Assembly (NCBI GenBank): GCA_916050055.1
Contig: CAJZJY010000002.1
Coordinates: forward strand, 1-18,237
Reading direction: 5' to 3'
DNA length: 18,237 bases
Source of the DNA: an uncultured Streptococcus sp.
GTDB taxonomy: Bacteria; Bacillota; Bacilli; Lactobacillales; Aerococcaceae
Below are positions 1 through 8,243 of this stretch, piece by piece. Position 1 is the stretch's first letter. Each line of letters starts with the position of its first letter. The notes under the pieces were generated by a model. The model was not told where the DNA came from. It saw only the letters and a program-made list of their open reading frames with translations, and searched no databases. The translations under genes and the position numbers were made by a program.

Positions 1-14
1 CGCTAAAGCTTTTT

Positions 15-44
15 GGACCCCCGGACAATCCGGGGGTTTTAATT
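15..44 (+). terminator. Rho-independent terminator for a + strand gene lying left of the window
   Basis: Positions 18-25 (CCCCCGGA) pair perfectly with 29-36 (TCCGGGGG) around a 3-nt CAA loop, and TTTTAATT follows on the + strand. The opposite direction has no T-run after the stem, so this terminates + strand transcription arriving from outside the window. The gene it serves is not visible; only 14 bases precede the structure. The sequence does not look like the 3' end of a tRNA or of tmRNA. Confidence 0.8.
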
Positions 45-48
45 AGAC

Positions 49-77
49 CAAAAAAGGCTGGACAATTTGTCCAGCCT
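49..77 (-). terminator. Terminator of the secG-est-rnr-smpB transcript
   Basis: Positions 55-63 (AGGCTGGAC) pair with 69-77 (GTCCAGCCT) around a short AATTT loop. Read on the - strand, the stem is followed by a T6 tract (complement of 50-55). It starts six bases after the smpB stop codon, so it ends the smpB transcript. Confidence 0.85.
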
Positions 78-83
78 CCCGCT

Positions 84-548
84 TTAATATCTCTCTTTCA
101 TTGCACGATCGATTTCGCGTTTCATATCCTTTTGCTTTAAGGCATCACGTTTATCGTAATTTTTCTTCCCTTTCGCAACGCCGATTAACAACTTTGCAAC
201 GCCATTTTTAATGTAGACCTTAAGTGGCACTACTGTATTTCCGGCTTGCTTGACTTGCTCCAGTAAATAATTAATTTGCTTTTTATGAAGCAATAATTTT
301 CTCGTTCTTAATGGGTCATGATTGAACAGTGTCCCTTGTTCAAACGGGCTAATATGGACACCTACAAGAAAAGCTTCTCCTTGCTTCAAGCTCACGTATC
401 CATCTTTTAAATTGATACGCGCTTGACGAACCGATTTGATTTCTGTTCCAGTTAAGATCATCCCAGCTTCAATCGTTTCAAGAATGGTATAGTCATGACT
501 TGCTTTTCGATTTTGTGCGAGCACTTTATCGTTCGTTCCTTTAGGCAT
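84..548 (-). CDS. smpB: SsrA-binding protein SmpB
   Basis: SmpB binds tmRNA (SsrA), delivers it to stalled ribosomes in the cytoplasm and lets trans-translation rescue them and tag the unfinished protein. The 154-residue product has the normal family length. The oligonucleotide-binding barrel carries the family hallmarks TGTEIKSVR (residues 33-41) and NLKDGYV (46-52). The basic C-terminal tail begins with GKKNYDKRD (127-135), which reads the empty mRNA channel. The ATG is preceded by a perfect AGGAGG at a normal distance. It lies 11 bases after rnr, the ribonuclease that degrades the mRNAs released by the same rescue process. In many Firmicutes ssrA follows smpB, but only 83 bases are visible beyond it and they hold terminators, so ssrA is not seen. 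The assignment is secure. Confidence 0.97.
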   Translation of the reverse strand: MPKGTNDKVLAQNRKASHDYTILETIEAGMILTGTEIKSVRQARINLKDGYVSLKQGEAFLVGVHISPFEQGTLFNHDPLRTRKLLLHKKQINYLLEQVKQAGNTVVPLKVYIKNGVAKLLIGVAKGKKNYDKRDALKQKDMKREIDRAMKERY

Positions 549-559
549 TCACGAACCTC

Positions 560-2854
560 CTAGCGTCTTTTCTTTTTCGTTTTAATCGCTTTTTTAAAGC
601 GTTGGCGTCCTTTTGATTTTTTGCCTTTCTTAGAAGATTTATCATCAAAGCGTTCGACTTTTCTTGGGCGTTCAGTTTTGGCCAATTTTGCATCTTCTAC
701 GAGTAGGAAATCGACTTCTCTAGCTTCCACATCTACTTTCACACATTTCACACGAACACGGTCACCGATACGGTAACTAACACCCGTACGTTCCCCAAGT
801 AAAATCATATGGCTTTCAATAAAGTTAAAGTAGTCTTGTTTCAAGTGAGAAATATGAATTAATCCTTCTACGGTATTGGCTAACTCGACAAACATTCCAA
901 ATTTTGTCACTGAGCTTACGATACCATCGAATTCCTCGCCAACCTTATCTTGCATGTATTCAGCTTTTTTCAATGCGTTCACATCGCGTTCAGCCTGTAC
1001 TGCAAGTCGTTCCATACGAGAGGATTGGTCTGCAATTTGTTGTAATTTATCTTCCAGAAGCGTTTCTTCTTTCTTCGATAAATGACCTGGGTGTTTTCCG
1101 TAATGACGAATCATACGATGAACGATTAAGTCAGGATAACGACGAATTGGCGAAGTGAAGTGCGTATAGTCTTCCGCTGCCAGTCCATAGTGCCCCGTTG
1201 GCGTGATATCGTATTTAGCTTGTTTCATCGAACGAAGCATCATTGTCGATACCACCGCTTCATACGGCTCACCACGTACTTCATTCAAAGCTTTTTGTAA
1301 TTTCTTCGGCGTAATCGAATCGTTCTTCCCTTTAATCGTAATTCCAAATGCGGTAATAAACTCTAAGAATCGTTGGAGTTTTTCGCTATCTGGATTTTCG
1401 TGAATACGGTAAATGAACGGCACCTTCATTTGTTCATAGTGACGAGCCACTGTTTCATTCGCCGCAAGCATAAAGGACTCAATGAGTCGCTCTGCTACAC
1501 CACGTTCACGTAGTACGATTTCTGTTGGCGCTCCTTTTTCATCCACCAGAATTTTTGCTTCTTGTGTATCAAAGTCAATCGCTCCACGTTCCGTACGTCT
1601 ACGTTCAAGAATCGTATGTAATTCTTTCATGTTCCAAAGCATTGCTTCAATCTCTGGAGTGATTTTTTCAGAAGCTTCATTCGTATTGAATAATACGTTC
1701 ACTTCATCATAAGTTAATCGCTCGTTCGATTGAATCACACTTGGAAAAATCTCATGCTGGTAAATCGTTCCGCTACGGTCGATTTCCATGCGTGCTGTTA
1801 ACGTTAATCGCTCTTCATATGGATGAAGCGAGCAGATTCCGTTTGATAATCGTTGCGGTAACATTGGAACCACACGGTCTGTTAAATACACACTCGTTCC
1901 TCGCTCAAATGCTTCCTTATCCATTTCAGAATTTTCCGTTACATAATAAGAAACGTCGGCAATGGATACCGTTAATACAAACGTTCCATCTTCACGTTTG
2001 ACAAGAGCGACCGCATCATCTAAGTCTTTGGCATCTGCACCGTCAATCGTCACGGTTAATTCTTGGCGTAAATCGACACGCCCTTCAAGTTCTTCCGGTG
2101 AGATGGTTTCACTCACACGGTTGGCTTCCTCTAATACTGAGTCTGGGAATACTGTTGGGATTTTTAATTGATGTAAAATCATTAAAATGTCCATACCGAC
2201 AGCGTCTTTATAGCCGATTTCTTTGACGATATGCGCCTTCAAGACGAGTTCGTGACGCTCTGTTTCATAATGTTCCACTTCGGCAATCACGACGGTTCCG
2301 TCAACTGGATTTAATCCCTTTCTAGTCACATAACATTTCGTTTTCTTTAATTTAGAATCTTTTATTGCAATTTCGCCACAATAGCCTGTTTGCAGCATAA
2401 TCTTCGATGGATAACGTGTATAAATCCCCACCACTTGCTTCACAGCACGTTCTAAGATTTTTACAATCGTTCCGCTTGCAGCTTTATCGTTATAAGGATT
2501 TTCTTCTTGAACGATACGAATCGCAACTGTGTCTCCATCCATAGCGCCATGGACATCCGTTCTTGGAATAAAAATATCTGGCTTACCTTCTTCAACCGTT
2601 ACAAAACCAAACCCTTTATCATTTAATCGGAATGTTCCTTCTAACGTACGATTTTTTTGATTGAATCCAAATTTACCTTGTCGTGTTAATACAATTTTTC
2701 CAGAATCTTCGAGGTCAGCTAATTGTTTCACTAAAATCTTAAAGTCCTTTGAAGCAGTAAATCCGAAATGCTCACTAATTTCTTGAACAAAAAAACTTTC
2801 AGATTCATGTTCCATAAAGAAAGCCATTAAGATTTCTTCTAATGATTGTCTCAT
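560..2854 (-). CDS. rnr: Ribonuclease R (3'-5' exoribonuclease)
   Basis: RNase R degrades structured RNA from the 3' end and acts in mRNA and rRNA quality control, often with SmpB and tmRNA. The 764-residue protein shows the full domain order. A winged-helix N-terminus (about 1-65) comes first, then cold-shock barrels (about 70-225). The RNB catalytic domain follows, with the metal-binding motif DGADAKDLDDA (271-281; D271, D277, D279, D280) and the later HFTSPIRRYPDL signature (565-576). An S1 RNA-binding domain (about 640-717) and a very Lys/Arg-rich tail (about 730-764) complete it. No catalytic residue is missing. The start is supported by GGAGG, which lies inside the last codons of the upstream esterase gene; that gene ends only four bases before, so translation is probably coupled. 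Confidence 0.97.
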   Translation of the reverse strand: MRQSLEEILMAFFMEHESESFFVQEISEHFGFTASKDFKILVKQLADLEDSGKIVLTRQGKFGFNQKNRTLEGTFRLNDKGFGFVTVEEGKPDIFIPRTDVHGAMDGDTVAIRIVQEENPYNDKAASGTIVKILERAVKQVVGIYTRYPSKIMLQTGYCGEIAIKDSKLKKTKCYVTRKGLNPVDGTVVIAEVEHYETERHELVLKAHIVKEIGYKDAVGMDILMILHQLKIPTVFPDSVLEEANRVSETISPEELEGRVDLRQELTVTIDGADAKDLDDAVALVKREDGTFVLTVSIADVSYYVTENSEMDKEAFERGTSVYLTDRVVPMLPQRLSNGICSLHPYEERLTLTARMEIDRSGTIYQHEIFPSVIQSNERLTYDEVNVLFNTNEASEKITPEIEAMLWNMKELHTILERRRTERGAIDFDTQEAKILVDEKGAPTEIVLRERGVAERLIESFMLAANETVARHYEQMKVPFIYRIHENPDSEKLQRFLEFITAFGITIKGKNDSITPKKLQKALNEVRGEPYEAVVSTMMLRSMKQAKYDITPTGHYGLAAEDYTHFTSPIRRYPDLIVHRMIRHYGKHPGHLSKKEETLLEDKLQQIADQSSRMERLAVQAERDVNALKKAEYMQDKVGEEFDGIVSSVTKFGMFVELANTVEGLIHISHLKQDYFNFIESHMILLGERTGVSYRIGDRVRVKCVKVDVEAREVDFLLVEDAKLAKTERPRKVERFDDKSSKKGKKSKGRQRFKKAIKTKKKRR

Positions 2855-2858
2855 TTCT

Positions 2859-3587
2859 TTACCTCCATTCTTGTTGATTTAGAAAAGAGAGAACAGTCTC
2901 TTGGAATTCCTTTCTAACAGGACTAACCGTAATCACGTGCCCTGCTTCTTCATACCAATGTAACTCCACTTGCGCGTTAATGAGTCCCTCTTTTAATTCT
3001 AAGGATGACTCTGGATCGACAAGTGTATCTTGTTCCCCTTGTGCAATATAAAAACTTCCTGTCACTTCATCTAAATGTGAAGCAACGTCACTTGAAAATG
3101 ATTGAATGTCTGCCAATTGTTTTTGTGCTTTTTCCTTCATTTCAGCTTCATCAAATGGTCGTCCTACATTTCTATAAGACGCCTTCGCATACATCATAAA
3201 ACTTTGAAACAGTCCTGGCAACTGAGGATTCCCAGAAGATACTGGCGAACAAAATGTGCCCGCATATTCCACTAGATGTTCGGTTGCTAATTTAGTCGCC
3301 ATAATACCGCCCATCGATAATCCAAAGGCACTAACCGTGTGATAGCCTTGTCCTCGAACAAAGTCGACAGCACGTTTGGCATCTTCGTACCAAGCCTCAG
3401 GAGAACTTGCTAAGATATCTTCCACATCTGGAGTTCCATGGCCAGAAAATACTGGAACATAGACTGCATAATCATGACGATGTAAAAACTGCGCAAGCAT
3501 TCTCACATCCGCAGGTGTTCCTGTATAAGCATGAAATAAAATCACCGCTCTTGTATTGCTTTCTTTTCTTAACCATAGTGCTTCCAT
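2859..3587 (-). CDS. Carboxylesterase, alpha/beta hydrolase (Est30/YvaK type)
   Basis: This is a cytoplasmic serine esterase of the monoglyceride-lipase/Est30 family that conventionally sits between secG and rnr in Firmicutes. The physiological substrate is not known from sequence. The 242-residue product has the nucleophile elbow GLSMGG (S91), a candidate acid in GEQD (D187) and the catalytic His in EAGH (H217). The oxyanion region reads HAYTGTPADVRML (19-31), with Ala where many relatives have Gly after the His. The start is placed at ATG 3587 because AGGAGAG lies just upstream. An in-frame extension to 3644 exists, but its 19 extra residues would be translated from the secG terminator hairpin, and it lacks a ribosome binding site. 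The gene lies four bases before rnr and is probably reached by read-through from secG. Confidence 0.88.
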   Translation of the reverse strand: MEALWLRKESNTRAVILFHAYTGTPADVRMLAQFLHRHDYAVYVPVFSGHGTPDVEDILASSPEAWYEDAKRAVDFVRGQGYHTVSAFGLSMGGIMATKLATEHLVEYAGTFCSPVSSGNPQLPGLFQSFMMYAKASYRNVGRPFDEAEMKEKAQKQLADIQSFSSDVASHLDEVTGSFYIAQGEQDTLVDPESSLELKEGLINAQVELHWYEEAGHVITVSPVRKEFQETVLSFLNQQEWR

Positions 3588-3611
3588 ATAACTCTCCTCT
3601 AATCTGCCAAA

Positions 3612-3652
3612 TAAAAAAGCACAATTGGTTGGATGTCCGAACAATTGTACTT
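3612..3652 (-). terminator. Terminator-like hairpin between secG and the esterase gene
   Basis: On the - strand, an arm starting eight bases after the secG stop codon (complement of 3642-3652) pairs over 11 bp, with one G-T pair, with the complement of 3617-3627. The inner part pairs further as GTT/AAC and GG/CC. A T6 tract follows immediately. This has the form of a Rho-independent terminator, so it should end part of the secG transcripts and let a fraction read on into est-rnr-smpB. Confidence 0.75.
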
Positions 3653-3659
3653 AAATTTA

Positions 3660-3890
3660 TTATTTTGATGAAATGTATGCTAATGCAAATGCTAATAACA
3701 TGAAGATTGTTCCTAAAACAACTGTTACGCGAATTAAGAATGCCTCAAAACCACGTGCCTTTTGTTTACCGAATAATTGCTCTGCTCCACCTGTTAAATT
3801 CGCAGCATTTGTTTTTGAAGGTTGCATTGCAACAACAATAATTAATAATACGCATACCACAACCATCAGTGATAAAATCAAATTGTACAA
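3660..3890 (-). CDS. secG: Preprotein translocase subunit SecG
   Basis: SecG is the small auxiliary membrane subunit of the SecYEG protein-export channel. The 76-residue product matches the family length and layout. A first transmembrane helix (about 3-22) is followed by a polar loop with the characteristic GGAEQLFGKQKARG stretch (34-47), then a second helix (about 52-72) and a short charged end. The start codon is TTG at 3890, preceded by AAGGAGGG with seven bases between GGAGG and the codon; there is no in-frame ATG nearby that would preserve the first helix. It is the first gene of the - strand cluster with est, rnr and smpB, and has its own promoter at 3922-3950. The family assignment is secure. 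Confidence 0.95.
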   Translation of the reverse strand: MYNLILSLMVVVCVLLIIVVAMQPSKTNAANLTGGAEQLFGKQKARGFEAFLIRVTVVLGTIFMLLAFALAYISSK

Positions 3891-3921
3891 AGGATTCCCT
3901 CCTTAACTAAAATTCTTTTCA

Positions 3922-3950
3922 ATTTTAACATAAAAACTACGATATTTCTA
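3922..3950 (-). promoter_or_regulatory. Probable promoter of secG
   Basis: On the - strand, TAGAAA (3945-3950, four of six matches to TTGACA) is separated by 17 bp from TAAAAT (3922-3927). A TG dinucleotide one base upstream of the -10 box gives an extended -10 element. The distance to the TTG start of secG leaves a leader of about 25 bases. Confidence 0.6.
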
Positions 3951-4004
3951 CTCTTTCACGCGAAATGCTTTTAATTCGAACTACAATTAAAATCCTTCAA
4001 AACA

Positions 4005-4013
4005 TGGTATACT
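4005..4013 (+). promoter_or_regulatory. Probable extended -10 promoter for the HAD-gpx-PPOX-TlpA unit
   Basis: TGGTATACT (TG at 4005-4006, TATACT at 4008-4013) is a good extended -10 element, 30 bases before the ATG of the HAD gene. No good -35 box is seen at the expected distance, which is common for extended -10 promoters. Confidence 0.6.
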
Positions 4014-4043
4014 AAAATAAGACTAAACGAATGGAGTGACGGA

Positions 4044-4811
4044 ATGAAAGGTTTTGTATTTTTTGATTTGGATGGAACACTTTTAAACGGCGAGTCAAAA
4101 GTGAACGTTGCTACGGCTGAAGCCATTCAAACACTAAAAGACAATGGGTATGAACCCTTTATCGCAACAGGACGTTCTTCTGCTGAAACACGCGATATTA
4201 TGGAGAGTGCCAATATCCACTCAGGAATTTTTATGAACGGTCAAGTCGTTCTTTATCAAGGCAAGCGTGTTTATTCTTCAGAAATTCCAACTGAAATGGT
4301 GAAGAAATTCCATCAAATGGTAAAAGAAGATGGATATGGGTTTACGGCCTATAATGACAAAGAATTTTACTTAGTAGAATCCACAGATGGAGCTAAGGAT
4401 GCTTACGGATTTATTCACACGAATCCACCTGCACTAAACGCAGATTTTTATATAGATAATCCGATTAACATGTTGCTCTTTATCTGTCTTCCACCAGTGG
4501 AAGAAAAATATAAAGTAGCATTTCCTAATCTTGATTTCCTACGGAACACACCGTACTCAGTCGATGTGATTTCAAAAGGGAATTCAAAAGCGGAAGGAAT
4601 CAAACGCTTCTTAGAGTATTTAAATCAAGAAGATGCTGAGACTTACGCATTCGGAGATGGTCCAAACGATATCGAGATGCTTCAAGCAGTGACGCATCCT
4701 GTCGCTATGGGAAATGCCATCCCCGTACTCAAAGAAATTGCAGAATTTATTACAACGAACAATACAGATAACGGCATTATCAACGGATTAAAACACTATG
4801 GCCTTATCTAA
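4044..4811 (+). CDS. Cof-type HAD-superfamily phosphatase
   Basis: This cytoplasmic Mg-dependent phosphatase belongs to the Cof/HAD-IIB group, which removes phosphate from sugar phosphates, FMN, PLP or similar small molecules. The true substrate cannot be read from sequence. The 255-residue protein has all four HAD motifs: DLDGT (D8 nucleophile, D10), ATGRSS (41-46), the Lys in the KGNSK segment (178-182), and GDGPND (204-209). A cap domain lies between motifs II and III, at about residues 80-175. The ATG at 4044 has GGAG about seven bases upstream and an extended -10 promoter. It is the first gene of a + strand run with gpx, a flavin-binding-like protein and a thioredoxin-like protein. A nearby FMN- or PLP-related substrate is imaginable, but that is speculation. 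Confidence 0.88.
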   Translation: MKGFVFFDLDGTLLNGESKVNVATAEAIQTLKDNGYEPFIATGRSSAETRDIMESANIHSGIFMNGQVVLYQGKRVYSSEIPTEMVKKFHQMVKEDGYGFTAYNDKEFYLVESTDGAKDAYGFIHTNPPALNADFYIDNPINMLLFICLPPVEEKYKVAFPNLDFLRNTPYSVDVISKGNSKAEGIKRFLEYLNQEDAETYAFGDGPNDIEMLQAVTHPVAMGNAIPVLKEIAEFITTNNTDNGIINGLKHYGLI

Positions 4812-4827
4812 GAAAGAAGGTAAACGA

Positions 4828-5304
4828 ATGTCAATTTATGAAATCGAAGTTCCAACAGTAAATGGAGAAGTAACTACTCTAGAAGACTATAAAGGACAAT
4901 TACTACTAATTGTGAATACAGCAAGTGGCTGCGGACTCGCTCCACAATTTGACGGTCTAGAAAAACTCTATTTAGAGTTCAAAGATAAAGGTTTTTCTGT
5001 TCTTGGATTCCCTTGCAATCAATTTGCTGGCCAAGAGCCTCTTACTGCTGAACAAGCAGTCGAACATTGCCAATTGACGTACAATACGACTTTCCCAATG
5101 TTTGGTAAGGTTAAGGTAAATGGTCCAGAAACACATCCATTATTTGAGTTATTAAAGAAAGAAACCGCTGGTCTTTTCGGTGAAAAGGTAAAATGGAATT
5201 TCACGAAATTCCTCGTAGCTAAAGATGGAACGATTTTGAAACGTTTTGCTCCGACTACAACGCCTGAACAAATTCGAGACGAAATCGCAAGTCTTCTTTC
5301 ATAA
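4828..5304 (+). CDS. Glutathione peroxidase family protein (Cys type)
   Basis: This enzyme reduces hydrogen peroxide or organic hydroperoxides. In bacteria, Cys-type members are usually recycled by thioredoxin rather than glutathione. The 158-residue product has the peroxidatic Cys in NTASGCG (C35), the FPCNQF segment (61-66, with Q65) and KWNF (122-125, W123 and N124), which together make the family's Cys-Gln-Trp-Asn tetrad. C63 and C81 are further cysteines; C81 is a candidate resolving residue. The start is placed at ATG 4828, preceded by GAAGG, 16 bases after the HAD stop. An in-frame ATG at 4798 would add ten residues overlapping the HAD gene and lacks a ribosome binding site. The membrane-anchored thioredoxin-like gene downstream could be functionally linked. 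Confidence 0.93.
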   Translation: MSIYEIEVPTVNGEVTTLEDYKGQLLLIVNTASGCGLAPQFDGLEKLYLEFKDKGFSVLGFPCNQFAGQEPLTAEQAVEHCQLTYNTTFPMFGKVKVNGPETHPLFELLKKETAGLFGEKVKWNFTKFLVAKDGTILKRFAPTTTPEQIRDEIASLLS

Positions 5305-5313
5305 AACAATCTA

Positions 5314-5322
5314 TGATAAAAT
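5314..5322 (+). promoter_or_regulatory. Possible internal promoter before the PPOX-like gene
   Basis: TGATAAAAT forms an extended -10 element (TG 5314-5315, TAAAAT 5317-5322) in the 46-base gap between gpx and the next gene, 28 bases before its ATG. There is no clear -35 box and the region is A-rich, so this could be chance. Confidence 0.35.
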
Positions 5323-5350
5323 AAAAAGAAAACAGTTAGGAGAAATCACC

Positions 5351-5776
5351 ATGGAAGTCAATGAAATTTTACGTATTTTAGAAGAAATGAATGTAGCTGT
5401 TATTGCGACTGCAGATGAGAACAACCAACCTCATGCACGTCATATCCATATCGGTGTTGCAAACGAAAAAGGCGTGTTCTTTATGACTAGTCCTAAAACT
5501 AATTTCTATAAGCAACTACAAAAGAACCAAAAAGTTGCCATTACTGCTATGAAGAGCGAAGATTACTTAATCCAAGTGATTCGTATCGAAGGTGTTGTAA
5601 AAGAAATTGGTCGTGAACGTCTTGAAGAAGTTCTTAAAGATAACCCATTCGTAAAAGATGTTTACCCTAACGAAGAAGATATTGCTGGCGTACAAGTATT
5701 CCACTTGTATGACGGTAAAGGATTCTACCATAGCCTAACACAAGGCCACAAATACGTGTTTGATATTCACGAATAA
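5351..5776 (+). CDS. Pyridoxamine 5'-phosphate oxidase-like (split beta-barrel, FMN-binding) protein
   Basis: The 141-residue protein resembles the small PPOX/general-stress family that binds FMN (or F420 or heme in other lineages) as a dimer; the reaction of this member is unknown. The N-terminal helix (about 1-13) leads into strand VAVIATADENNQPHARHIHI (15-34), the usual first barrel hairpin. After this come VFFMTSPKTNFYKQL (42-56) and KVAITAM (61-67), which place the phosphate-binding and core strands. It is far shorter than a true PdxH and lacks that enzyme's C-terminal part. The start at 5351 has TTAGGAG at good spacing. An upstream in-frame extension reaching into gpx is not supported by any ribosome binding site. 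It sits 46 bases after gpx and 18 bases before the TlpA-like gene, suggesting a redox context. Confidence 0.8.
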   Translation: MEVNEILRILEEMNVAVIATADENNQPHARHIHIGVANEKGVFFMTSPKTNFYKQLQKNQKVAITAMKSEDYLIQVIRIEGVVKEIGRERLEEVLKDNPFVKDVYPNEEDIAGVQVFHLYDGKGFYHSLTQGHKYVFDIHE

Positions 5777-5794
5777 AAATAGAAAGAGGATTTT

Positions 5795-6286
5795 ATGAAA
5801 AAACTTTTATTGGCTCTTGCAGCTCTTTTTGTTGTTGGCTTAGCGACATTTTATTTATTACCATCAAGCAGCAAACCTGCTGATGCAAACGTCGTATTCC
5901 AGGACGCAAGCGGAAAAAAATTAACTGAAAAAGACTTTAACGGAAAGCCAACAGTCTACTACGCTTGGGCAAGTTGGTGTCCAGATTGCCAACAAGAGCT
6001 CCCAATTTTAAATACATTAAAAGAAAAATATGCAGACAAAGTTGAATTTGTTGGTGTAGCGATGATCAGTCAGAAAGAACCGATTGAGAACGGAAAGAAA
6101 TACTTAAAAGAGCATTCTCTATCCCTCAACTATTACTCTGACGTTGATTCAAGCTTCCAAAAATATCATGAGATTACAGAAATTCCAACCCTAATCTTTG
6201 TCGATAAAGATGGAAAGATTGTTAAAAAAACGGCCGGCGTTCTAACTCAAGAAGAACTCGAAACCTACATCAAAGAAATCTTATAA
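5795..6286 (+). CDS. Membrane-anchored thiol-disulfide oxidoreductase, TlpA/ResA-like thioredoxin fold
   Basis: This is a probable extracytoplasmic thioredoxin-like protein. The N-terminus MKKLLLALAALFVVGLATFY (1-20) is a signal anchor. No lipobox Cys follows, and the only two cysteines in the 163-residue protein are those of the active site, so it is not a lipoprotein. The thioredoxin domain starts near residue 32. It has WASWCPDCQ (58-66; C62 and C65) and a cis-proline in EIPT (129-132, P131). The CPDC dipeptide differs from the CGPC of thioredoxin, so the redox potential is not predictable. AAAGAGGA precedes the ATG. It is the last gene of the + strand unit with gpx and is followed directly by a strong terminator. 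A role in reducing exported or surface thiols is inferred from family and context only. Confidence 0.88.
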   Translation: MKKLLLALAALFVVGLATFYLLPSSSKPADANVVFQDASGKKLTEKDFNGKPTVYYAWASWCPDCQQELPILNTLKEKYADKVEFVGVAMISQKEPIENGKKYLKEHSLSLNYYSDVDSSFQKYHEITEIPTLIFVDKDGKIVKKTAGVLTQEELETYIKEIL

Positions 6287-6291
6287 AATCA

Positions 6292-6325
6292 AAAAACACT
6301 AGCAGAATTCTCTGCTAGTGTTTTT
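6292..6325 (+). terminator. Terminator after the TlpA-like gene, possibly bidirectional
   Basis: Positions 6295-6306 (AACACTAGCAGA) pair perfectly with 6311-6322 around a four-base loop, and the flanking A and T runs extend the stem to 6292-6325. A T-run follows on the + strand. Because the other side is an A-run, the structure could also work as a terminator for - strand transcripts leaving the ATPase operon. Confidence 0.85.
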
Positions 6326-6334
6326 CGTTTCTAT

Positions 6335-6365
6335 AATAAAAGAGAGGATGAAACCATCCTCTCTT
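6335..6365 (-). terminator. Terminator of the ATPase operon
   Basis: Positions 6341-6350 (AGAGAGGATG) pair perfectly with 6355-6364 around an AAAC loop, and A6340-T6365 extends it. On the - strand the stem is followed by TTTATTAT. It begins three bases after the atpC stop and faces the terminator of the convergent TlpA-like gene. Confidence 0.8.
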
Positions 6366-6367
6366 AT

Positions 6368-6793
6368 TTATTTTCTTCTATGTTTAGAAACACCAATACG
6401 GTTGATTGCCTTACTTAAAGCAATTTTTGCACGTTCAACATCACTTTGAGAACGACTACTATCGCTAATCACTTTTTCAGCTTTATCTTTGGCTTGTTCT
6501 GCACGAGTCACGTCAATGTCTCTTGCACGCTCAGCCACGTTGGCAATAATCGTTACGACATTATCCCGCACTTCCATAACTCCACCACCGATTGCAATAT
6601 AATCAGTTGGGGAATCCTCTAAGAATCGTTTCACTCGAAGAGCCCCGATTTTTAAAGGAAGCATGATTGGAGCATGATGCGGTAGTATGGTGATTCCGCC
6701 ATCGACTGCATCGGCACTCACAGAATAGGAACGATGGTTATACACTTTTCCTTCTGGTGTTGTGACAACGACCAGTAATTCATGTTCAGCCAT
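6368..6793 (-). CDS. atpC: F1 ATP synthase epsilon subunit
   Basis: Epsilon is the small rotor subunit that, with gamma, joins F1 to the c-ring and restrains ATP hydrolysis. The 141-residue product has the normal size. The N-terminal beta-sandwich (about 1-85) contains GGITILPHHAPIMLPL (32-47), and the C-terminal helical hairpin (about 90-135) is the regulatory part; the last residues are very basic (KHRRK). The gene starts two bases after the atpD stop, and its GGAGGA ribosome binding site overlaps the last atpD codons, so translation should be coupled. It is the last gene of the operon and is followed by a terminator. Confidence 0.96.
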   Translation of the reverse strand: MAEHELLVVVTTPEGKVYNHRSYSVSADAVDGGITILPHHAPIMLPLKIGALRVKRFLEDSPTDYIAIGGGVMEVRDNVVTIIANVAERARDIDVTRAEQAKDKAEKVISDSSRSQSDVERAKIALSKAINRIGVSKHRRK

Positions 6794-6795
6794 CT

Positions 6796-8235
<1,440 letters not shown>

Positions 8236-8243
8236 CTAAAATC

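Noticed and set aside
1..83. ssrA (tmRNA) gene expected beside smpB in many Firmicutes
   Set aside because: The short stretch contains only two terminator hairpins; no tRNA-like acceptor or T-arm sequence and no tag-peptide frame is visible.
3588..3644. In-frame N-terminal extension of the esterase (19 extra residues)
   Set aside because: It would be translated from the secG terminator hairpin and T-tract, has no ribosome binding site, and the internal ATG at 3587 has a good one and fits the family start.
4798..4827. Earlier ATG for the glutathione peroxidase overlapping the HAD gene
   Set aside because: There is no ribosome binding site at the right distance, the added residues are not family-like, and ATG 4828 is preceded by GAAGG.
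5246..5350. Upstream extension of the PPOX-like frame into gpx
   Set aside because: The extension overlaps the well-defined end of gpx and lacks a ribosome binding site; ATG 5351 has one and gives a normal family N-terminus.
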